From Comamonadaceae bacterium (lineage in GTDB: Bacteria; Pseudomonadota; Gammaproteobacteria; Burkholderiales; Burkholderiaceae_C), in assembly GCA_947455145.1 (NCBI GenBank), contig CANGME010000019.1, forward strand, positions 1-54,465: DNA of 54,465 nt, given 5' to 3'. This document shows positions 43,749-53,737 of the stretch, piece by piece. Position 1 is the first letter of the stretch; the number at the start of each line of letters is the position of its first letter. The notes beneath the pieces were generated by a model. It was not told the origin of the DNA and made no database searches. It saw only the letters and a program-made list of their open reading frames with translations. A program made the translations under genes and the position numbers.

Positions 43749-44738
43749 GTGCAACAACGTTTTCTAAAGCCTCAATTGGCATGGGCACTGCTCAGTGCCT
43801 TATTCAGCATGTGCAGCCCTGCCATCGCCCAAACCTGGCCTGCCAAACCCATCCGCATCGTCGTCCCCTTCCCCGCTGGCGGCCCCACCGACATCACTGC
43901 ACGCGTGCTCGGCCAGGCCATGGGCGAGGCGCTCAAGACCCCGGTGCTGGTGGAAAACAAGGCCGGTGCGCACGGCTTCATCGGCGTGGCTGAAGCCGCC
44001 AAATCACCCGCTGATGGCTACACCCTGATGATGGCCAGCATCGGCACCATGGCCATCAACCCCCGGTTGCACGACAAAATCCCCTACGACGCCAACAAAG
44101 ACTTCGCGCCCATCGCGCTGGTGGTTACCGTGCCGATTGCCGTGGTCATCAATCCGCTGCGCCTGCAGGTGCAGACCATCCCCGAATTCGTCAGCTACCT
44201 CAAGACTCACCCGGGTCAGGTCAACTTTGCGTCGGCGGGCAATGGCGGCTCATCGCACCTGGTGCCGGAGTACTTCAAGTTCCGCACCGGCACATTCATG
44301 ACCCACATCCCCTACAAGGGCTCGGGCCCGGCCATTGCGGACGTGGTGGCTGGGCAAGTGCATGTCATGTTCGACACCCTGCTCACCAGCACGCCGTTTG
44401 TGAAAAGCGGCAAGCTCAGGATGCTGGCCGTCACCACCGCGCAGCGCCTGCCCGACTACCCAGACGTGCCCACCATGGGCGAAGCGCTAGGTCTCAAAGA
44501 CTTTGAAGCCTCCTCCTGGTACGCCCTGTATGCCCCCGCAGGCACGCCGCCTGACATCATCAAGCGCCTGTCGGCCGAGGTGGATGCGGCACTCAAAAAA
44601 CCGACGGTAGCCAAACGCTTGACGGATTTGGGGGCCGTGCCTGTGGGGGGTGGCCCGGAGAAACTCGCCGCCTTTCAGCGCAGCGAGCAGGAGAAATGGG
44701 CCCAAGTGATACAGGCCGCGCGCATCAAGGCTGAATAG
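43749..44738 (+). CDS. Bug-family tripartite tricarboxylate transporter substrate-binding protein
   Basis: This 329-residue exported protein belongs to the Bug (TctC) family that captures carboxylates in the periplasm for a TTT transporter. The signal peptide is followed by the mature start QTWPAKPIRIVVPFPAGGPT, with the family ligand-loop region and the conserved DITARVLGQAMGEAL and VENKAGAHG segments. The start is GTG with GAGGA nine bases upstream. It follows the CoA-transferase by 21 bases, but the membrane partners TctA/TctB are not present, which is normal for many Bug proteins. Confidence 0.93.
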   Translation: MQQRFLKPQLAWALLSALFSMCSPAIAQTWPAKPIRIVVPFPAGGPTDITARVLGQAMGEALKTPVLVENKAGAHGFIGVAEAAKSPADGYTLMMASIGTMAINPRLHDKIPYDANKDFAPIALVVTVPIAVVINPLRLQVQTIPEFVSYLKTHPGQVNFASAGNGGSSHLVPEYFKFRTGTFMTHIPYKGSGPAIADVVAGQVHVMFDTLLTSTPFVKSGKLRMLAVTTAQRLPDYPDVPTMGEALGLKDFEASSWYALYAPAGTPPDIIKRLSAEVDAALKKPTVAKRLTDLGAVPVGGGPEKLAAFQRSEQEKWAQVIQAARIKAE

Positions 44739-44772
44739 CCCAGCAGCGCAAGCCCAAGAAGAAGGGAAAGAC

Positions 44773-45333
44773 CTACAGCAGCGCCGATGCCTGCAAGTGC
44801 CCCAACACAATGGCCGCAATTTGCAGCAGCACCAGTAAGACTAGCGGCGACAAGTCCACGCCGCCCAGCAAAGGAACAACGCGTCGCACCGGGCTAAGAA
44901 TGGGGGCCACCAGCCGCTCAATCACATCACTCATCACCGAACGTGCCTGCACCCATGACAACACGGCGTACACGATGACGAGCCCCGTTAAACCAGAAAT
45001 CACCAGCCGCACCAGGCCGAACGCGGCCAGGATAATCACCGAACCGTAACTACCCGTCATGCTCATCAGCAGCCAAAGCAGAGAGAACTGCGACAACTCC
45101 AGCAAAAATGCCGCCACCAGGCTGGACGTGTCCCAACGCCCCATGGCAGGCAACACCCGGCGCAACGGCAGCACCAGCCAATCCGTCAAGGCAAAGATAA
45201 AACGCCCCAGCGGATTACCCGAGCGCGCCGACATTGCAATCGCCTGGTGCTGCATGTACAGCCGCAACAGGCAAGCACTGGCCACAACGCCGACGATGAC
45301 TTCGAGCAACAGGGAGAGGATTTGGTAGAGCAT
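44773..45333 (-). CDS. YggT-family membrane protein
   Basis: This 186-residue membrane protein has two YggT repeats, one near residues 1-85 and one near 95-180, with the typical amphipathic segments DWLVLPLRRVLPAMG and ERLVAPILSPVRRVVPLLGG between hydrophobic helices. Members have been linked to osmotic stress and to cell division and membrane integrity, but the activity is not known. The ATG at 45333 matches relatives (MLYQILSLLLEV); no clear ribosome binding site precedes it. It is 44 bases past the ccdB stop on the same strand. Confidence 0.88.
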   Translation of the reverse strand: MLYQILSLLLEVIVGVVASACLLRLYMQHQAIAMSARSGNPLGRFIFALTDWLVLPLRRVLPAMGRWDTSSLVAAFLLELSQFSLLWLLMSMTGSYGSVIILAAFGLVRLVISGLTGLVIVYAVLSWVQARSVMSDVIERLVAPILSPVRRVVPLLGGVDLSPLVLLVLLQIAAIVLGHLQASALL

Positions 45334-45377
45334 GGGGTTGAGAAACGTAGTAGGAAGCAACGATGGTAGCCCAATGG

Positions 45378-45707
45378 CTAACCCCAAGAACGGGTGAGCA
45401 ATTCGTCAAGCGCATCAGCAATAGCCTGACCCTGCTCAGTCAAAGAACCCACTTGCTCACCCAGTTGATCCAAAGCCACAGACACCATGTCCAGCGGGTG
45501 CAGCACCACGGCCATGCCCTCTACTTGAAACTGCGGATTCATGCGCGAGCCCACCGTGGCCATCTTGCTCGGCAGCGCACTGCGCAGCACCAGCGGCACC
45601 ACCATGCGGCGACGGTAGCTGTCAAACAACGCCGACTGAACAAGTACAACAAAGGGGATGGACGCCTTCAGCGATCCCTGGTTTCGATGAACATCGTACT
45701 GTGCCAT
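45378..45707 (-). CDS. ccdB: CcdB-family toxin (DNA gyrase poison)
   Basis: The 109-residue protein resembles CcdB, a toxin that traps DNA gyrase in its cleavage complex. It starts MAQYDVHRN, has the core RRRMVVPLVL (compare GRRMVIPLA of F-plasmid CcdB) and ends SWG. In F-plasmid CcdB the last residues Trp-Gly-Ile are required for gyrase poisoning; here the Trp and Gly are kept but the terminal Ile is absent. The ATG at 45707 overlaps the ccdA stop by one base (TGATG); a GTG one codon earlier is also possible. It is read with ccdA as one unit. Confidence 0.88.
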   Translation of the reverse strand: MAQYDVHRNQGSLKASIPFVVLVQSALFDSYRRRMVVPLVLRSALPSKMATVGSRMNPQFQVEGMAVVLHPLDMVSVALDQLGEQVGSLTEQGQAIADALDELLTRSWG

Positions 45708-45955
45708 CACAAAGTGCTGTGCTCATCTGCAAACGAGCCCACGCTTTTATGCACCCCATTCCAGTCTGCGACGCAGACATCTGCGGTATGTTGACGAGCC
45801 GCGCGGGCCTGTTGCTGGCTGGTAACAAAACCGGCTAGCAAAGTCTCCATGGTGGCGGAGAGGTTGTCGGTATAGGTCTTGGCCTGGGCCACCAAGCCTT
45901 CGCTCAAGGTGAGATTAACGGGTCGTTTACGATTGAGTGAAACCGCAGCAGTCAT
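45707..45955 (-). CDS. ccdA: CcdA-family antitoxin
   Basis: This 82-residue protein has the N-terminal ribbon-helix-helix DNA-binding region (KRPVNLTLSEGLVAQAK) and an unstructured C-terminal tail with VGSFADEH, almost the same as the toxin-binding GSFADEN of F-plasmid CcdA. It should neutralise CcdB and repress the operon. An AGGAA ribosome binding site lies seven bases before the ATG. The perfect inverted repeat at 45976-46002 is a likely binding site for the CcdA/CcdB complex. Confidence 0.9.
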   Translation of the reverse strand: MTAAVSLNRKRPVNLTLSEGLVAQAKTYTDNLSATMETLLAGFVTSQQQARAARQHTADVCVADWNGVHKSVGSFADEHSTL

Positions 45956-45975
45956 GATGAATTTCCTTTGGAGCC

Positions 45976-46002
45976 ATTTATGCGCATTTTATGCGCATAA
46001 AT
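45976..46002. promoter_or_regulatory. Perfect 12-bp inverted repeat upstream of ccdA, candidate CcdAB operator
   Basis: ATTTATGCGCAT and its complement ATGCGCATAAAT are separated by three bases, giving a 27-base site that contains two copies of the palindrome ATGCGCAT. It begins 20 bases before the ccdA start, where an autoregulated promoter should be. Ribbon-helix-helix antitoxins bind such tandem palindromes. Confidence 0.65.
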
Positions 46003-46038
46003 TGAATGACTCATTTTCGTGCAACTTTGAGTTGAGCC

Positions 46039-46992
46039 TCACACCCCCGCCAACACCCGCACATGCGACTCCACGCTGCGTGCCAGTGCGCTCAGGTTGT
46101 AGCCGCCCTCCAGCGACGAGACGATACGACCTTTGGCGTGGCGATGGGCCACTTCCATGATGCGCTTGGTTATCCAGGCGTAATCGGCTTCAACCAAACC
46201 TAACTGGCCCAGATCGTCTTCGCGGTGGGCGTCAAAACCGGCGCTGATGAAGATCATCTCGGGGCGGTGTTCCTCCAGCCGGGGCAGCCAGTGCGTCTCA
46301 ATCAGGTCGCGCACCACGTCGCCCTTGGTGTAGGCGGGCACAGGCAGATTCACCAGGTTGTCGGCGCCGGATTGCGAGCCGCCTTGGGGATAAAACGGGT
46401 GCTGGTAAAAGCTCACCATCAAGATACGCTCGTCCCCGGCCACGATGTCTTCGGTGCCGTTACCGTGGTGCACGTCAAAGTCCACAATCGCCACGCGTTG
46501 CAGGCCATGGCGCTCCAGCGCGTACTTGGCGGCTACGGCCACGTTGTTGATGAAGCAAAAGCCCATGGCATGGTCATGGCAGGCGTGGTGGCCGGGTGGG
46601 CGCACAGCGCAAAAAGCATTTTCAAGTTCACCGGCCATCACGGCATCCGTCGCCGCCATGGTTGCGCCAGCGCCACGCAAGATGGCGTTCCATGAGTTCA
46701 CATTCATGGCCGTGTCTGGGTCGATTTGGGCGTAGCGTGGGCCACCAGCTTCGACCTCGTCGCTCAGCTTGTCGCTCAAACCGCGAAGGGACGCCACATG
46801 CATGCGACTGTGGCCGAGTTCCAGCTCATCCAGGGAGGCCAGCGGCGCTTCAAGGCGCACCAGCGCGTCGCCCACGCCAGAAATCAAAAGCCGGTCTTCA
46901 ATGGCGTCCAGTCGCTCAGGGCATTCGGGGTGGCCTCGACCCATTTCATGCTTGCGTGAATCGGGGTGGGAAAAGTAGCCGGTCTTGGTCAT
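46039..46992 (-). CDS. Histone-deacetylase-family (acetylpolyamine/AcuC-like) amidohydrolase
   Basis: This 317-residue zinc enzyme of the HDAC superfamily deacetylates an N-acetylated small molecule or protein. The start GYFSHPDSRKHEMGRGHPEC, the catalytic histidine pair in RPPGHHA, the zinc-ligand motif DFDVHHGNGTED and the later SAGFDAHREDD are intact. A class II-type HDAC with polyamine or acetoin-related substrates is possible, but the substrate cannot be read. GAGGAG lies six to seven bases upstream of the ATG at 46992. It is divergent from the MoxR operon, 100 bases away. Confidence 0.92.
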   Translation of the reverse strand: MTKTGYFSHPDSRKHEMGRGHPECPERLDAIEDRLLISGVGDALVRLEAPLASLDELELGHSRMHVASLRGLSDKLSDEVEAGGPRYAQIDPDTAMNVNSWNAILRGAGATMAATDAVMAGELENAFCAVRPPGHHACHDHAMGFCFINNVAVAAKYALERHGLQRVAIVDFDVHHGNGTEDIVAGDERILMVSFYQHPFYPQGGSQSGADNLVNLPVPAYTKGDVVRDLIETHWLPRLEEHRPEMIFISAGFDAHREDDLGQLGLVEADYAWITKRIMEVAHRHAKGRIVSSLEGGYNLSALARSVESHVRVLAGV

Positions 46993-47092
46993 GATGCTCC
47001 TCATCAGTTGAGGACAGAGCAAAGTTCGCTGCGCGTAACTCTTGGTCTGTCCCGCAAGTTTTTTTATAACAATTTCGGGTAAGGTCTAAGCC

Positions 47093-48013
47093 ATGGATAC
47101 ACAACTCAAACTCAAGTCTTTGTTGAATCAGCTTAACACGGTGATTGTCGGTAAAACCGACGCTGTGCGCGACGGTGTGGCCTGTTTATTGGCCGGCGGC
47201 CACCTGCTGATTGAAGACGCGCCCGGCGTCGGTAAAACCACGCTGGCCCACGCGCTGGCCCGCACCTTTGGCCTGCAATTTTCGCGCGTGCAATTCACCT
47301 CGGATTTGATGCCCAGCGATTTGTCTGGCGTGTCGGTCTATGACCGGGGGCGCGAGAGCTTCATTTTTCACCCTGGTCCGATTTTTGCGCAAGTTTTATT
47401 GGCCGATGAGATCAACCGCGCCAGCCCCAAAACCCAAAGCGCGTTGCTCGAAGCAATGGAAGAAAAGCAGGTCACAGTCGATGGTGAAACCCGACCCCTA
47501 CCGACACCCTTCTTCGTCATCGCCACGCAAAACCCGCACGACCAGCGCGGCACGCATGCGCTGCCGGAATCGCAGCTGGATCGCTTCCTCATGCGCATCT
47601 CGCTCGGCTACCCCGACCGCGACGCCGAACGCACCCTGCTCGCAGGCCAAGACCGGCGCGAGATGGTCGATCACCTGAACGGCCTGCTCACCCAACACGA
47701 ACTACTGGCACTGCAACAACAGGTCATCGCCGTGCACGCCGCACCACCGCTGCTGGACTATGTGCAAGACCTACTGGCCGCCACGCGATCAGGACGCTGG
47801 TTTGTGCAGGGCCTGAGCCCACGCGCCGGGCTGGCGGTGTTGCGCGCAGCCAAGGCACAAGCCTTGCTGAGCGGGCGCGATTTTGTGGCCCCCGACGACG
47901 TGCAAGCCATCCTGCCGCAAACCACAGCCCACCGCCTCAACCCCGTGAACGATGCAGGCCGGGGCGCGCTAGAGCAGGTGCGCGCCATGCTGGAAGCCGT
48001 GCCACTGCCGTGA
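47093..48013 (+). CDS. MoxR-family AAA+ ATPase
   Basis: This 306-residue ATPase has the Walker A motif EDAPGVGKTTLAHALA, Walker B LLADEINRASPKTQSALLEA, and sensor motifs ATQNPHDQRGTHALPESQLD. MoxR proteins act as chaperones, often with a VWA or DUF58 protein, in assembling metal centres or envelope complexes. It is the first gene of a four-gene overlapping operon with DUF58, a transglutaminase-like protein and MltB. Confidence 0.94.
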   Translation: MDTQLKLKSLLNQLNTVIVGKTDAVRDGVACLLAGGHLLIEDAPGVGKTTLAHALARTFGLQFSRVQFTSDLMPSDLSGVSVYDRGRESFIFHPGPIFAQVLLADEINRASPKTQSALLEAMEEKQVTVDGETRPLPTPFFVIATQNPHDQRGTHALPESQLDRFLMRISLGYPDRDAERTLLAGQDRREMVDHLNGLLTQHELLALQQQVIAVHAAPPLLDYVQDLLAATRSGRWFVQGLSPRAGLAVLRAAKAQALLSGRDFVAPDDVQAILPQTTAHRLNPVNDAGRGALEQVRAMLEAVPLP

Positions 48014-48938
48014 ACGAACGCATCCGCCACTGGTGGCTGGCCCGCCAGCCCCGCACCGACTTGCTCACGCTGACCCAGCGCAACGTTTACATCCTGCCCA
48101 CACGGGCCGGGTGGATGTTGGCAATCACCCTGCTGGTGCTGTTGGTGGCGGCCATTAACTACCAGCTCAACCTGGGCTATCTGCTGACATTTTTACTGGC
48201 CGGTAGCGCCGTGGTGGGCATGCATGTGTGCCATGGCACGCTGCGCGGCTTGAGTCTGAGCCTGAGCCCGCTTGAGCCGGTTTTTTGCGGCCAAGTGGCC
48301 AGCCTGAACGTCACCCTGAGCAGCCAACGCAAAGCCCCACGCTACGGTATTGGCCTGAGCGTGCTGGACGCCAAACACTGGGTCTGGTGCGACGTGCCAG
48401 GCCAAAGCAGCAGCCGCGTGCAACTGGCCTGCCCCACGCCCCTGCGCGGCCTGCATGCGCTACCCGCACTCACCGCCGAAACGCGCTTTCCCCTGGGTAC
48501 GTTTCGCGTGTGGACGGTGTGGCGGCCCGCTGCGCCCTTGCTGGTCTATCCGCAAGCTGAAACGAACCCGCCCCCCTTGCCCGCAGGCGTGGCGCATGAC
48601 AATGGCAGTGCTGCTGCGCCCAGCACGGGGAGCGACGAGTTCGACGGCGTGCGCCCTTACCGCCGGGGCGATGCGCTCAAGCAAGTGGTCTGGAAAAAAG
48701 CCGCGCAGACGGGGCAGCTGGTGAGCCGGGACAGCCAGCAGGCGCTGCACAGTGAGTTGTGGTTGGATTTGTCGCAGGTCGGGACTTCTGACCGGGAGCA
48801 AGGGCTTTCGCGCTTGTGTGCGTGGGTGCTGGAGGCGGAGGATTTGGGGCTGGATTACGGTCTGCGTTTGCCTGGTGTTGAGCTTGCGCCTGCACAGGGC
48901 GTGGGGCATCAGAGGCGGTGTTTGGAGGCGCTGGCTTT

Positions 48939-48945
<7 letters not shown>
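48010..48945 (+). CDS. DUF58 family membrane protein
   Basis: This 311-residue protein has two N-terminal hydrophobic helices (about residues 30-75, WMLAITLLVLLVAAIN ...) and the C-terminal DUF58 domain with the YRRGDALKQVVWKKAA motif. DUF58 proteins nearly always pair with MoxR ATPases. The start is GTG and overlaps the moxR stop by GTGA. Function is unknown. Confidence 0.92.
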
Positions 48946-50986
<2,041 letters not shown>

Positions 50987-50990
<4 letters not shown>

Positions 50991-52060
50991 CCATAGCTTC
51001 ACCCTTCAAACGGTTGCGAAACGCCCTGTTTTTAATAAGTTTTCTCGCCTTTTCCACAGCGGGTATGGCCGAGAAACGCGTCAAAGCCAAAGCCACCGCC
51101 GGCCCCAGCTACGCCAGCCGCCCTGACGCTATGGCCTTGGCCGACGACATCGCCAAGCAACACGCGCTAAACCCGGCCTGGGTGCGCCGCACGCTGGGCC
51201 AAGCGCATCGGCTGCCTGTGGTGGAGCGCCTCATGACACCTGCCCCGGTGGGCACGCCCAAAAATTGGGCGCTCTACCGCAGCCGCTTTATCGACCCCAT
51301 TCGCACACGCGCTGGTGTGACCTTCTGGCAAGCCCAGCGGGAAACACTGGCCCGTGCCCAAGCCACCTATGGCGTACCGGCAGAGATCATCGTGGGCATC
51401 ATTGGCGTGGAGACAATTTACGGCCAGCAAACCGGCAACTTCAAAGTGCTGGACGCACTGGCCACTCTGGCGTTTGACTTCCCCGCAGCCCACCCACGAG
51501 CCGCGCAGCGCAGCCAGTTTTTTGCGGGCGAGTTGGGGCAATTCCTTAAGCTCACTCACCAAGGTGGCATAGACCCGATGACCCTGCGCGGCAGCTACGC
51601 CGGGGCCATGGGTCTGCCGCAGTTCATGCCGTCAAGCTGGGCCAAGTTCGCCGTGGACTTTGATGGCGATGGCCGCATTGACCTCTTCAATAGCCCGGCT
51701 GACGTGATTGGCTCTGTCGCCAACTACTTCAAAACCTTCGGCTGGCATACCGGTATGCCCACCCATTACAGCGTGAGCTTCAACTCTGAAAAGCTCGACC
51801 TTGAAGCCCTATTGTTGCCTGACATCCTGCCCACCTTCAGCGCAGCCAGCTTCATCGCCAAAGGCGCGGTGCTGGACACCGACGCCCAAACCCACAGCGG
51901 CCCACTGGCCCTGGTCGAGTTGCAAAACGGCGACAAGCCCCCAAGCTACGTGGCCGGCACCGAGAACTTTTACGTCATCACCCGCTACAACTGGAGCAGC
52001 TACTACGCCATGGCGGTCATTGAACTGGGACGGGCAGTGCGCGAGGCCATGGCGCGCTGA
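50987..52060 (+). CDS. mltB: Membrane-bound or periplasmic lytic murein transglycosylase B
   Basis: MltB cleaves peptidoglycan between MurNAc and GlcNAc with formation of 1,6-anhydro ends. The 357-residue protein has a signal peptide (LFLISFLAFSTAGMA), the slt-type domain with the catalytic Glu142 in GVETIYG, and the SYAGAMGLPQFMPSSW and FNSPADVIGSVANYFKTFGW motifs. No lipobox Cys is evident in the signal peptide, so it is likely soluble in the periplasm. It overlaps the previous gene by ATGA. Confidence 0.93.
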
Positions 52061-52152
52061 ACAAAGCTTGTTCACACTCGTTTGATGTCAAAGTGGCTCC
52101 CGCACGAAGCCCGATAATGTAAGCACATCTATCCAAAAAACTTGGCAAGCTC

Positions 52153-52590
52153 ATGACACAAACTTCACTATCACGCTTGAATTGGTCGCCGGAACTGCAA
52201 CTGAACGACCCCCGCACTGACGCCACGCACGAAGAGTTCATCGTGATGCTCAACGCCACAGCCAGCGCCGATGCGGCCACGCAGTTGCCCAAGTTCCAAG
52301 AACTTGTGGAGCACACGGTGGAGCACTTTGCCCAAGAAGAGCGCTGGATGCGGGCTTGCGGCATTGCAGAAGATTTTTGCCACTTCACCCAACACGCTGG
52401 TGTACTGGAGGTGATGAAGGAGGTAGAGCGCCGCGCGCTGCTAGGCGAGACCGATCTCATTGAAAAAATGCTGGAAGCCCTGGTGGAATGGTTCCCAGGG
52501 CACGCGCAAAGCATGGACGCTGGGCTGGTGACTTACCTCAAAGAAAAAGGGTTTGACACGGCCACCGAAACCTTTGCCGTAGCCGCCTAA
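52153..52590 (+). CDS. Hemerythrin-family oxygen-binding protein
   Basis: This 145-residue four-helix protein has the hemerythrin ligand pattern for a di-iron site: a first His/Glu in DATHEEF, then HTVEHFAQEERWM, CHFTQHAGVL and finally GHAQSMD. Bacteriohemerythrins bind oxygen for delivery, sensing or storage. It follows mltB by 92 bases and precedes pfkA by 13 bases, suggesting co-transcription with pfkA. Confidence 0.88.
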   Translation: MTQTSLSRLNWSPELQLNDPRTDATHEEFIVMLNATASADAATQLPKFQELVEHTVEHFAQEERWMRACGIAEDFCHFTQHAGVLEVMKEVERRALLGETDLIEKMLEALVEWFPGHAQSMDAGLVTYLKEKGFDTATETFAVAA

Positions 52591-52603
52591 GAAGTCCACA
52601 CCG

Positions 52604-53713
52604 ATGGCCACTCCCATTAACCGCATTGCCATCAACACCGGCGGTGGCGACGCGCCGGGTTTGAACGCGGTGATCCGCGCCACCGTGCTGTCCGCCAGTC
52701 TGCGCGGCTGGGAGTGTGTTGGCATTCGCGATGGGTTTAACGGTATCTTGCAGCCTGAGCACTACCCACAGGGCGGTGTGCGCCCCCTCACGCGAGACGA
52801 TGTGCGCGGCATTGCGCACTTGGGCGGCACGATTTTGGGCACCACCAACAAGGGTAACCCGTTTAGCTTTCCTGTGATGCAGGCGGACGGCAGCGTCAAA
52901 GAGGTTGACCGCTCTGATGAAATCTTGCACTACTTCCAGCGCGAGGGCATTGACGCGCTGGTGTCTGTGGGCGGCGACGGCTCGCTCACCATTGCCAACG
53001 ATCTGCACCGCAAGGGTCTGCGCGTGGTGGGTGTGCCCAAGACGATTGACAATGACCTGGACAAAACCTTCACCACCTTCGGGTTTGACACCGCCGTGTC
53101 CTTTGCCACAGAGTGCCTGGACCGCCTGCACAGCACGGCCCAGAGCCACCAGCGTGTGATGGTGGTGGAGGTGATGGGGCGCTACGCGGGCTGGATTGCT
53201 TTGCACTCGGGTATTGCGGGTGGGGCGCACGCCATTTTGCTGCCCGAGATTCCGTTTGACTTGACCAAGGTCGTTACCAAAATCCGCGAACGCGAAGACA
53301 AGGGACGCACGTACTCGCTGGTGGTAGTGGCTGAGGGCGCGTTGCCTAAAGGCGGCCATCACGCATTGCTGGCATCCAACGAGTTCGGCCACGCTGAGCG
53401 CCTGGGCGGCATGGGTGAGCAAGTAGCGCATGAACTCGCCCGCCTCACCGGCAAAGACGCACGCACCGTGGTGCTAGGCCACTTGCTGCGCGGCGGCAGC
53501 CCCACCTCGTTTGACCGAATTGCCGCGCTGCGCTTTGGTACGGCGACAGTGCGCGCGCTGGACGAAGGCTTGTCCGGCGTGATGGTGGCGCTGGCCTTCC
53601 CCAACGTGAACTATGTGAATCTGGAAGAAGTGGCAGGCCGCATGAAGGCCGTGCCGCCCGACAGTGACACATTACAAACCGGGCGCGACATTGGCGTGTG
53701 CTTTGGCGATTAA
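52604..53713 (+). CDS. pfkA: 6-phosphofructokinase (group III / mixed-substrate clade)
   Basis: PFK phosphorylates fructose-6-phosphate in glycolysis. The 369-residue protein has the phosphate-donor motif NTGGGDAPGLNAVIRA, the loop GGDGS (residues 123-127) and the catalytic PKTIDND (145-151). The Gly at position 126 (Gly104 in E. coli PfkA) suggests ATP, whereas the Lys at 146 (Gly124 in E. coli) is what PPi-type and group III enzymes carry. So it is likely an ATP-dependent member of the mixed group, but PPi use cannot be excluded. Residues 181-230 and MGRYAGWIAL are typical of the long group. Confidence 0.92.
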   Translation: MATPINRIAINTGGGDAPGLNAVIRATVLSASLRGWECVGIRDGFNGILQPEHYPQGGVRPLTRDDVRGIAHLGGTILGTTNKGNPFSFPVMQADGSVKEVDRSDEILHYFQREGIDALVSVGGDGSLTIANDLHRKGLRVVGVPKTIDNDLDKTFTTFGFDTAVSFATECLDRLHSTAQSHQRVMVVEVMGRYAGWIALHSGIAGGAHAILLPEIPFDLTKVVTKIREREDKGRTYSLVVVAEGALPKGGHHALLASNEFGHAERLGGMGEQVAHELARLTGKDARTVVLGHLLRGGSPTSFDRIAALRFGTATVRALDEGLSGVMVALAFPNVNYVNLEEVAGRMKAVPPDSDTLQTGRDIGVCFGD

Positions 53714-53737
53714 TTTTTTTCTTGGAGACCTTAATCA

